Shown one piece after another: positions 1 through 7,280 of a DNA stretch of 7,280 bases. The stretch spans positions 1 through 7,280 of the forward strand of contig JAQVDF010000086.1 in NCBI GenBank assembly GCA_028698405.1. The letters run 5' to 3'. The notes beneath the pieces were generated by a model. It had not been told where the DNA came from and ran no database searches. It saw only the letters and a list, made by a program, of their open reading frames with translations. Both the position numbers and the translations under genes were made by a program. Position 1 is the stretch's first letter. Each line of letters starts with the position of its first letter. The stretch is from Phenylobacterium sp. Lineage in GTDB: Bacteria; Pseudomonadota; Alphaproteobacteria; Caulobacterales; Caulobacteraceae.

Positions 1-111
1 CTCTTCCTGGAACGCGGGCCGGGGGGCGCCCGCCGGCCAAGGGTAGCGACGATCCGCCGGCGTCAGAACCCCCGCGCCTGCCCAACTCTCTCCGCCCCCT
101 CGCGTTGACAC
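1..111 (-). CDS. Doubtful partial reading frame leaving the left edge
   Basis: On the minus strand a frame is open from a GTG at 111 to the window edge (37 codons). An in-frame TAA lies just upstream at about 129, so this GTG is the only possible start in the frame. An AAGGAG Shine-Dalgarno-like sequence (128-123) sits 11 nt before it, slightly far. Third-position GC is only moderate in the first codons and rises later. The peptide is rich in Gly, Ala and Pro, includes a RRYPWPAG stretch, has no signal peptide, and I do not recognise it. A gene divergent from secA would be unremarkable, but chance openness in GC-rich DNA explains this equally well. The frame also covers the TTGACA proposed as part of the secA promoter. 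Confidence 0.18.
   Translation of the reverse strand, partial: MSTRGGGESWAGAGVLTPADRRYPWPAGAPRPAFQEE
17..38. repeat. GC-rich 22-bp near-perfect palindrome
   Basis: Positions 17-38 read as an inverted repeat with GGCCGG at the left end, CCGGCC at the right end and GGGCGCCC in the middle. Ten of eleven base pairs match; only 23/32 fail. It could fold as a hairpin in RNA from either strand. There is no T-run on either side, so it is not a classical terminator. In DNA this rich in GC, palindromes of this sort also arise by chance or inside coding sequence. No function is assigned. Confidence 0.35.
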
Positions 112-133
112 TGGAAGGGGCGCTCCTTAAGTC
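105..133 (+). promoter_or_regulatory. Candidate secA promoter
   Basis: A perfect TTGACA (-35 type) lies at 105-110. A weak -10-like TTAAGT follows at 128-133, spaced by 17 bp. The region is about 100 bp upstream of the secA start and is the best match between the window edge and secA. Inside the spacer is an imperfect palindrome (115-128, AAGGGGCGCTCCTT, two mismatched positions). A second -10-like element, GCTACAAC at 142-149, fits the Caulobacter housekeeping -10 consensus but lies too far from TTGACA (30 bp) to be its partner. No transcription start can be fixed from sequence alone. Confidence 0.35.
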
Positions 134-232
134 TCCGACGCGCTACAACAGGCGGGAATCCGGGCTGGCGGGAGGGTGACGGTCCCTCATGCCCCGCACC
201 GCCGGCCCCGCCCCCAACGGACCACCTGATTG

Positions 233-2995
<2,763 letters not shown>

Positions 2996-2996
2996 C

Positions 2997-3028
2997 GCAC
3001 TTCCCTCCCCCGAGGGGGAGGGAAGTGC
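2997..3028. terminator. Stem-loop between convergent genes (bidirectional terminator-like)
   Basis: GCACTTCCCTCCCC (2997-3010) pairs perfectly with GGGGAGGGAAGTGC (3015-3028) around a CGAG tetraloop, giving a 14-bp stem. It starts 1 nt after the secA stop and ends 3 nt before the stop codon of the facing gene, so it nearly fills the 36-bp gap. Neither side has a T-run, so intrinsic termination is not classical. It may instead act as an RNA 3'-end stabiliser or assist Rho-dependent ends for both transcripts. A purine/pyrimidine stem of this CCCTCCCC/GGGGAGGG kind resembles dispersed repeats that I recall from Caulobacteraceae genomes; that resemblance is from memory and unverified. Confidence 0.75.
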
Positions 3029-3031
3029 CGC

Positions 3032-4018
3032 TCAGCCCACCTCGACGACCACCGTGCCGACCTTGCCGCCGGCTTCGACCATCTCGTGGGCGCCGGCGGC
3101 GTCTTCCAGGGGGAAGGTCCCGGCGACTGAGAGGATGCGCGATCCCGTGCCGATCCAGCGGGTGATGTCGTCCTGAGCGCGGCGGCGCTGTTCGTGCGGC
3201 GAGACGGGCAGGTAGACGCCGTGAACGGAGAGGTTCAGGCGCATCAGGGCGCCGGCCGGAACCTGCGGCGCGGCCTCGCCGCGGGTGGCGTAGAACGCCA
3301 GCGAGCCGTTCATCCGCAGCGAGGCCAGGCTGGCGGCGAGGTTGCCGCCGAAGTCGACGTCGACGATGTGGTGCACGCCCTCCCCGCCGGTCAGCTCGCG
3401 CACCCGAGCAGCGACGTCCTCGCGGCGATAGTCGATGACGTGGTCGGCGCCGCCGGCCAGGGCGCGCTCGGCCTTGTCCTGCGAGCTGACGGTGGCGATC
3501 ACCGTCGCTCCCGCCCACTTGGCGAGCTGGACGGCGTAGTGGCCGACCGCCCCCGCACCGCCGGTCACCAGCACAGTGCGGCCCTGCACGGGCCCGGCCT
3601 TGAACAGCGCCACATGCGCCGTCATGCAGGGGATGCCCAGCGTCGCTCCCTCGGCGAAGGAGACGTGGTCGGGCAGTTCGCGCACCAGGTCGACGTCGAG
3701 CTCGATGTACTCGGCCGCCGAGCCGAAGGCGCGGCCGTTGCGCTGGCCGTTGTAGAACCACACCCGCTTGCCGACCCAGCGTTCGGAGACGCCCGGACCC
3801 ACCGCCTCGACGACGCCGGCCCCGTCGCTGTTGGGCACGATGCGCGGATAGGCCATCGACCCGGTCCCGCCCCGGCGCATGCCGGCGTCGGACGGATTGA
3901 CCCCCGAGGCCCGGATGCGGATCAGCACCTGGCCCACGCCGGCGCTCGGCGTCGGCAGCTCGCCGTACTGCAGCACCTCTCGCGCCGCCCCCGTGCGGTC
4001 GTACCAGACGGCCTTCAT
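3032..4018 (-). CDS. Zinc-free NADPH:quinone oxidoreductase, MDR superfamily
   Basis: This is a 328-aa member of the quinone oxidoreductase branch of the medium-chain dehydrogenase/reductase superfamily. Such enzymes use NADPH to reduce quinones or activated double bonds in the cytoplasm. An N-terminal GroES-like domain (about 1-125) carries SGVNPSDAGMRRG (39-51) and the VPNSDGAGVVEAVGPGV segment (61-77). The nucleotide-binding Rossmann domain has the glycine-rich VTGGAGAVGHYAVQLAKWAG (151-170). The Cys cluster of the zinc-binding alcohol dehydrogenases is absent, as usual for this branch. The start is the ATG at 4018, because AGGAGG (4029-4024) lies 5 nt upstream; an in-frame ATG at 4051 would add 11 residues and put that ribosome site inside the gene. 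It is the last gene of a probable three-gene operon, 54 nt after the DUF2855 gene, and ends facing secA. The exact substrate is not predictable. Confidence 0.93.
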   Translation of the reverse strand: MKAVWYDRTGAAREVLQYGELPTPSAGVGQVLIRIRASGVNPSDAGMRRGGTGSMAYPRIVPNSDGAGVVEAVGPGVSERWVGKRVWFYNGQRNGRAFGSAAEYIELDVDLVRELPDHVSFAEGATLGIPCMTAHVALFKAGPVQGRTVLVTGGAGAVGHYAVQLAKWAGATVIATVSSQDKAERALAGGADHVIDYRREDVAARVRELTGGEGVHHIVDVDFGGNLAASLASLRMNGSLAFYATRGEAAPQVPAGALMRLNLSVHGVYLPVSPHEQRRRAQDDITRWIGTGSRILSVAGTFPLEDAAGAHEMVEAGGKVGTVVVEVG

Positions 4019-4072
4019 CGTCCCCTCCTCTTCGTCGTTGAGGAAGGTCATAGGGCCTCGAGCCGGCCGGGC

Positions 4073-5128
4073 CTAGGGGATGAGGATCAGGCCCTCGTCG
4101 GCGCGCACGCGGCCCTCGAGCAGTTCCGCCCACAGCGCCTGCAGCGCGTCCGGGCCGCGATGGTGTTTCAGCTGCAGCCAACCGTTGTCGGCCACGAAGC
4201 CGCGCAGCGCATCGTCGTAGCGCTGCTGGAAGGCCTCCGGCCCCAGCTCCTTGGCCCGCTTCTGCATGTGGTCGGGGGCGAAGAACAGGGCCGGCTGCGG
4301 CCCGACGGCGGGCGGCGCTGCGGGCTGGCCCGCCCGCTCCCAGTTGGTCACACCCACGATCACGCTGCGACGGAGCCCGTCGCCCAGGCGGCGATGGACG
4401 GCGTCGGTCGTCTCGGCCCGGGCGGCGAAGTCGACATAGGCCGCCGGCCCCACGGCCTCCAGCGCCTCGGCCTCGTCGTAGGCGAGCACCTGGTCGTAGA
4501 GGCCGACGCCCTTCAACAGCTCCACCGTCCCCGGCGAGGTGAGGCCGACGACCCGCAGGCCGCGCTTGCGGGCGTTCCAGGCCAGCGACAGGGCCGTCTT
4601 GCTGGAGGCGCTGGAGAGCACCAGCGTGGTGATCTCCGGCTCTTCGGAGAGCTGGTCGTCGATCAGCCAGCCGGTGCCGAACAAGGGCCGCAGCAGCGAT
4701 CGGTAGTCGTCCAGGGCGTCCGGCGGGGCGATGGTGTAGCTGTTGTAGGTCGGCGGCAGCTGCGCCCGATGCGGCGAGGCGTCGAAGATCCCGCCGGGGC
4801 CGGCCTGGAGCCTCGCCACGTGGCGGTTCGACATCGGCCAGTAGCCGAACAGCCGCATCCCTTCGGGGGCGTCGGGGGCGCGGGACGTCACCACCCGCGC
4901 AAAGCCCCAGGCCGGAACGCGGCCCCACGCGCCGGGCGCCGGAAAGAACTTCCAGTAGCCCAGCCCGTCCCCCACCGCGGCGTAGGTGACGTTGTTGGCG
5001 GTGAGCGCGAAGCTCTCCACCTCCAGCAGCGCCTCGCCCTCGGCGAGGTCGCGCGCCGTCGCCTCGGCCGGAACGATGCGCGTGCGGCGCAGGTCCTCGC
5101 GGACGACCTGCATGTCCCAGGCGGCCAT
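4073..5128 (-). CDS. DUF2855 family protein, distant MDR-like fold
   Basis: The 351-aa product matches my recollection of the uncharacterised DUF2855 family, notably ALTANNVTYAAVGD (41-54), YWKFFPAP (59-66), WGRVPAWGFA (68-77) and LPPTYNSY (124-131). The order of parts suggests a relative of the MDR enzymes: an N-terminal GroES-like part, then a strand-turn-helix LVLSSASSKTALSLAWNARKR (169-189) where an MDR protein would carry its glycine-rich nucleotide loop. Here that loop is SSASSKT, so ordinary dinucleotide binding is doubtful. VGLTSPGTVELLKGVGLYDQVLAYDEA resembles the later Rossmann strands. No signal peptide or membrane segment is seen. The ATG at 5128 has GGAG about 9 nt upstream; ATG at 5113 is an alternative. 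It lies 45 nt after the oxygenase remnant and 54 nt before the quinone oxidoreductase, so co-transcription is likely. No biochemical role is known to me. Confidence 0.88.
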   Translation of the reverse strand: MAAWDMQVVREDLRRTRIVPAEATARDLAEGEALLEVESFALTANNVTYAAVGDGLGYWKFFPAPGAWGRVPAWGFARVVTSRAPDAPEGMRLFGYWPMSNRHVARLQAGPGGIFDASPHRAQLPPTYNSYTIAPPDALDDYRSLLRPLFGTGWLIDDQLSEEPEITTLVLSSASSKTALSLAWNARKRGLRVVGLTSPGTVELLKGVGLYDQVLAYDEAEALEAVGPAAYVDFAARAETTDAVHRRLGDGLRRSVIVGVTNWERAGQPAAPPAVGPQPALFFAPDHMQKRAKELGPEAFQQRYDDALRGFVADNGWLQLKHHRGPDALQALWAELLEGRVRADEGLILIP

Positions 5129-5173
5129 CCTTCGCCTCTCCCTTTGTTGCGGTGGAACGCTAGCAGATCGGCG

Positions 5174-5581
5174 TTACGCGGGAACCCAGTTGCCGTGGAA
5201 GCCGAACGGCGCCCGGCGGGGCAGCGCGGCGGTGGCGATCGGGCCGCTCGCCACGTTCTGGGCCTCGAACACCAGGAAGTCGCTGCGGTCCTCGGCGCCC
5301 CGGTAGACCACCGCCGTCAGCCAGCCGTCACCCTCCGGCGCGTCGGCATGGCGCGGGGTGAACACCGGCTCCGAAACGAAGTCGCCGGCCGGCGCCTCCC
5401 AGACCTGCCGGCGGCCGGTCTGGAGGTCGTAGTGGGCGATGCCGTTCATCTTGATGGTGTCGGTCCCGCGCGTGTCGGCGGCGATCCAGCCGTGGCGGTA
5501 GGACAGGCCCGCGCGCCGCTCGCTGCGGATCGGCCCGAAATTGCCTCGCAGATAGGGATTGGTCGTCACCTCGCCGTCCAT
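5174..5581 (-). CDS. Carotenoid oxygenase, internally deleted remnant (135 aa, probable pseudogene)
   Basis: Family members cleave C=C bonds of carotenoids, apocarotenoids, stilbenes and related compounds with Fe(II) held by four His on a seven-bladed propeller, and are usually about 450-500 aa. Here residues 6-20 (TTNPYLRGNFGPIRS) look like the family's genuine N-terminus (NPYLxGNFxPV type). From about residue 21 the protein switches to the family's C-terminal part: RRAGLSYRHGW, FVSEPVFTPR (68-77), GDGWLTAVVY (84-93) and PFGFHGNW (125-132). The fourth iron ligand (His129) is kept and the other three are gone, so cleavage activity is not expected. The join lies near 5516-5530 and keeps the frame. 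The ATG at 5581 is the only start, with an in-frame TGA at 5596-5594; GAGG 7 nt upstream is a weak ribosome site. It is the first gene of a probable operon with DUF2855 and the quinone oxidoreductase, and diverges from tetR. Confidence 0.85.
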   Translation of the reverse strand: MDGEVTTNPYLRGNFGPIRSERRAGLSYRHGWIAADTRGTDTIKMNGIAHYDLQTGRRQVWEAPAGDFVSEPVFTPRHADAPEGDGWLTAVVYRGAEDRSDFLVFEAQNVASGPIATAALPRRAPFGFHGNWVPA

Positions 5582-5598
5582 GCCGCCGCCGCCTCATT

Positions 5599-5627
5599 TT
5601 GCGCGGGAAAGGCTTACGGTGTAAATT
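5599..5627 (+). promoter_or_regulatory. Candidate promoter for the TetR-family gene
   Basis: TTGCGC (5599-5604, four of six consensus positions) and TAAATT (5622-5627, four of six) are 17 bp apart in the only AT-rich patch of the intergenic region. The predicted transcript would start near 5634, inside the palindromic operator centred on 5641, about 50 nt before the regulator's ATG. Both hexamers are imperfect, so this is a proposal based on position and spacing. Confidence 0.4.
5614..5624. promoter_or_regulatory. Candidate operator O1 (imperfect palindrome)
   Basis: TTACGGTGTAA has 4-bp arms TTAC/GTAA around a 3-bp centre at 5619. It matches the core of the stronger palindrome TAACGGCGTTA (5636-5646) at 8 of 11 positions, in the same orientation. 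The two centres are exactly 22 bp apart, about two helical turns, so both sites would face the same side of the DNA. It overlaps the predicted start site of the minus-strand operon promoter and the spacer of the plus-strand promoter. It is a likely binding site for the adjacent TetR-family regulator, by inference. Confidence 0.45.
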
Positions 5628-5655
5628 TTATGGCGTAACGGCGTTACCCTGGCAA
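5625..5655 (-). promoter_or_regulatory. Candidate divergent promoter for the oxygenase-DUF2855-reductase operon
   Basis: On the minus strand TTGCCA (5655-5650) and TAAAAT (5630-5625) each match the housekeeping consensus at five of six positions. The spacer is 19 bp, which is long but tolerated. The perfect palindrome 5635-5647 lies inside the spacer and a second palindrome (5614-5624) covers the expected start site near 5618, so a bound regulator would block polymerase. The start codon at 5581 follows about 37 nt after the expected start site. It overlaps the oppositely directed promoter of the TetR gene. Confidence 0.45.
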
Positions 5656-5656
5656 C
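5635..5656. promoter_or_regulatory. Candidate operator O2 with overlapping inverted repeat O3
   Basis: GTAACGGCGTTAC (5635-5647) is a perfect 13-bp palindrome with a single central base, the usual form of a TetR-family dimer site. It overlaps a second inverted repeat GTTACC-CT-GGCAAC (5643-5656) in which five of six arm pairs match. O2 sits within the spacer of the divergent minus-strand promoter and at the expected start site of the plus-strand promoter, so one binding event could repress both directions. The tetR start lies 39 bp beyond O2. Binding is inferred from symmetry and position only. Confidence 0.55.
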
Positions 5657-5685
5657 TTGCGCCGCGTGAAAAGAATCGTGATGGC

Positions 5686-6285
5686 ATGCCCCGCACCCTG
5701 ACCGAAGCCGACGTCGCCGAATTCCGCGAGCGCCTGTGCGAGGCGGCCGAGCGGCTGTTCGTCGAGCGCGGCCCCGAGGCGGTGACCATGCGCCAGCTGG
5801 CCGGCGCGCTGGGCGTCAGCCCGATGACCCCCTACCGCTACTTCCGCGACAAGGACGACATCCTGGCGGCGGTGCGGGCCGCGGCTTACGACCGCTTCGC
5901 TCAGGCGCTGGAGGCGGCTCATGCCGAACCGGGCGACGCCCGCGCCAAGGGCGCGCGGGTAGCCGAGGCCTACCTCGACTTCGCCTTCTCAAATCCGCAG
6001 ACCTACAAGCTGATGTTCGACCTGCATCAGCCGAACGAGCACGATTATCCGGACCTGAAGCGCGCGTCCGAGCGGGCCCGGCGGACCATGACCGACTACG
6101 TGCGGGGCCTGGTCGAGGCCGGGGTGCTGGCCGGCGACCCGGATGAGATCGGGGCGATGTTCTGGGCCGCGACCCACGGGGTGGTGGTGCTGGCCCTGGC
6201 CGGCAGGCTCGGCCGCGAGACCGATCCGCGCAAGCTCGCCTCCAGTCTCAGTCGCGCCCTGTCGCGGGGCCTGCGCCCGCACTGA
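5686..6285 (+). CDS. TetR/AcrR-family transcriptional regulator (WHG-type C-terminal domain)
   Basis: The 199-aa protein has a clear N-terminal TetR helix-turn-helix: AAERLFVERG (20-29), then TMRQLAGALGVSPMTPYRYFRDKDDIL (34-60), where helix 3 SPMTPYRYF contacts DNA. The C-terminal ligand and dimer domain contains SNPQTYKLMFDL (102-113) and FWAATHGVVVLALAGRL (159-175). That pattern is typical of the WHG/TetR_C_33 class, whose members usually bind small hydrophobic effectors. The ATG at 5686 is preferred because the protein begins about 18 residues before the first conserved helix; an upstream TTG (5599) would add 29 residues with no family resemblance and would start inside the promoter. The ribosome site is weak (GAAAAGAA). 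The gene diverges from the oxygenase-led operon across 104 bp containing palindromic operators, so it probably represses that operon and itself. Its ligand is unknown. Confidence 0.93.
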   Translation: MPRTLTEADVAEFRERLCEAAERLFVERGPEAVTMRQLAGALGVSPMTPYRYFRDKDDILAAVRAAAYDRFAQALEAAHAEPGDARAKGARVAEAYLDFAFSNPQTYKLMFDLHQPNEHDYPDLKRASERARRTMTDYVRGLVEAGVLAGDPDEIGAMFWAATHGVVVLALAGRLGRETDPRKLASSLSRALSRGLRPH

Positions 6286-6303
6286 GCCGGCGTCGGCCCG
6301 GCC

Positions 6304-6322
6304 TTGACGCGCGCGGGGTCAA
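6304..6322. repeat. TTGAC-N9-GTCAA inverted repeat in tetR-epoxide hydrolase gap
   Basis: TTGAC (6304-6308) and GTCAA (6318-6322) form 5-bp arms separated by 9 bp, 31 bp before the epoxide hydrolase start. It could be a regulator site. Alternatively TTGACG (6304-6309) could be a -35 element, although no good -10 follows (CATCTG at 6329-6334 with a 19-bp spacer is poor). It hints that the hydrolase may have its own control rather than depending only on the tetR promoter. Confidence 0.25.
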
Positions 6323-6352
6323 CCGCGCCATCTGTGCGGCAGGGAGGGCCCA

Positions 6353-7280
6353 ATGTCAGAGCCGAAGCCGTTTACCGTCGATTGGTCCGCCGCCGAGGTG
6401 GAGAAGGTGCTCCAGCAGGTCAGGGCCTACCCCTGGCCGCCCGCCCCGGAGGTGGAAAACGGCTGGGCCTACGGCTGCGACGCCGGCTACCTGCGCGACT
6501 TTTGCCGCCACTGGACCGGGTCCTACGACTGGAAGGCGGCCATCGCCGAGCTCAACCGCTTCCCGCAGTTCACCGCGCGGGTGGAAGACTACGACCTGCA
6601 CTTCCTGCACGTGGTCGGCGAGGCCGGCGGCAAGCGGCCGCTCCTGCTTTCGCACGGCTGGCCGGGCTCGCACTACGAGTTCTGGCGCGCCATCGAGCCG
6701 CTGGCCTTCCCCTCGCGCTTCGGGGGCGATGCGGCCGACGCCTTTGACCTGGTGATCCCCTCGCTGCCGGGCTTCGGCTTCTCGTCCAAGCCCACACGCC
6801 CGATCGGCCAGCGAACCACCGCGCGGTTGTTCAACACCCTGATGACGCAGGTGCTGGGCTACCGTTCCTATCTCGCGCAGGGCGGCGACTGGGGCGCGCT
6901 GGTCACGTCCTGGCTGGGCCGCGAGCACGGCGCCAGCGTGCGGGCCATCCACCTGAACATGCTGGGCTTCCGCCCCCACGGCGGGCCGCAGACGCCGGAC
7001 GAGGTCGCCTGGGCCCAGCACCAGGGGGCGATGATGGACGTGCTGGGGGCCTACTTCCGCCTGCAGTCCTCCAAGCCGCAGTCGCTGGCCTGGCTGGGGG
7101 CCGGCAACCCGGTCGGCCAGGCCGCCTGGATCCTCGAACGGTTCTACGACTGGACCGACATGACCGGGCGCAGCCTTGACGATGCCTTCGGTCGCGACCG
7201 GCTGCTGACCAACGTGATGATCTATGTGATGACCGGCAGCTTCACGACCGGCGCCTGGTACTACCGCGGCCTGCTGGAAG
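6353..7280 (+). CDS. Epoxide hydrolase, alpha/beta-hydrolase fold (3' end beyond window)
   Basis: The 309 visible residues belong to the microsomal-type epoxide hydrolase family, which adds water to epoxides to give diols through a covalent ester intermediate. The N-terminal EHN domain is shown by PFTVDWSAAEVEKVLQQV (6-23) and YDWKAAIAELNRFPQF (58-73). The hydrolase core follows with the oxyanion-hole motif SHGWPGS (100-106), LVIPSLPGFGFSSKP (133-147) and the nucleophile elbow QGGDWG (176-181), with Asp179 as nucleophile. The lid region near 290-306 contains Tyr303 and Tyr304; one may be a ring-opening tyrosine. Family members are about 380-400 aa, so roughly 75-90 residues, including the catalytic acid and His, lie past 7280. 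AGGGAGG (6341-6347) sits 5 nt before the ATG and supports the start. It follows tetR by 67 nt in the same direction, so co-transcription is possible. No signal peptide or anchor is visible, suggesting a soluble enzyme. Confidence 0.93.
   Translation, partial: MSEPKPFTVDWSAAEVEKVLQQVRAYPWPPAPEVENGWAYGCDAGYLRDFCRHWTGSYDWKAAIAELNRFPQFTARVEDYDLHFLHVVGEAGGKRPLLLSHGWPGSHYEFWRAIEPLAFPSRFGGDAADAFDLVIPSLPGFGFSSKPTRPIGQRTTARLFNTLMTQVLGYRSYLAQGGDWGALVTSWLGREHGASVRAIHLNMLGFRPHGGPQTPDEVAWAQHQGAMMDVLGAYFRLQSSKPQSLAWLGAGNPVGQAAWILERFYDWTDMTGRSLDDAFGRDRLLTNVMIYVMTGSFTTGAWYYRGLLE

Noticed and set aside
142..149. GCTACAAC as the -10 partner of TTGACA (105-110)
   Set aside because: It matches the Caulobacter -10 consensus, but the gap of about 30 bp is far outside the usual spacing. 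It may still act with an unseen -35.
4019..4051. Upstream ATG (4051) for the quinone oxidoreductase
   Set aside because: The extension MTFLNDEEEGT is atypical, and the strong AGGAGG at 4029-4024 is ideally placed for the ATG at 4018.
5328..5597. 89-residue minus-strand frame overlapping the oxygenase remnant
   Set aside because: It is an Arg-rich alternative frame. The other frame holds unmistakable carotenoid oxygenase motifs.
3194..5638. 814-residue plus-strand open frame across the three minus-strand genes
   Set aside because: It runs antisense to three genes with recognisable family motifs, good ribosome sites and operon spacing. Its composition is an Arg/Gly/His/Val-rich shadow.
5599..5685. 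N-terminal extension of the TetR protein from TTG at 5599
   Set aside because: The 29 extra residues have no TetR resemblance and would be encoded by the promoter/operator DNA. ATG at 5686 gives normal family length.

Overview
The window is GC-rich chromosomal DNA from a bacterium. Its SecA sequence (N-terminus, signature motifs and C-terminal zinc motif) reads like an alphaproteobacterial housekeeping SecA, most like Caulobacteraceae (Caulobacter/Phenylobacterium type). That placement is made from memory of the family, not from a search. The whole window has the strong third-position G/C bias expected of such genomes, which also produces many long spurious antisense ORFs.

Layout. Positions 1-232 hold the upstream region of secA: a candidate promoter (TTGACA at 105-110), a GC-rich palindrome, and a doubtful partial reading frame leaving the left edge on the minus strand. 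secA fills 233-2995 on the plus strand. A perfect 14-bp stem-loop (2997-3028) fills the 36-bp gap between secA and a convergent minus-strand gene. From 5581 down to 3032 lie three minus-strand genes with gaps of 45 and 54 nt, which look like one operon: a 135-aa carotenoid cleavage oxygenase derivative, a DUF2855 protein, and a zinc-free quinone oxidoreductase of the MDR superfamily. Facing them on the plus strand are a TetR-family regulator (5686-6285) and an epoxide hydrolase (6353 to beyond the right edge).

How it may work. The 104 bp between the divergent genes contain overlapping candidate promoters in both directions. Two similar palindromes lie there with centres exactly 22 bp apart, and a third inverted repeat overlaps one of them. 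The simplest reading is a TetR-controlled divergent catabolic unit. Its enzymes (oxidative alkene cleavage, quinone/enone reduction, epoxide opening) would suit a plant-derived, terpenoid-like or aromatic alkene substrate. The substrate is inference only.

The most unusual point is the first operon gene. It appears to keep the true N-terminus of a carotenoid oxygenase joined in frame to the true C-terminal part, with roughly 350 central residues missing, including three of the four iron-binding histidines. The operon may therefore have lost its lead enzyme while the other genes and regulatory region remain intact. An assembly error is the alternative. I saw no RNA genes, insertion sequences or CRISPR arrays. 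No stretch over 300 bases lacks a gene.
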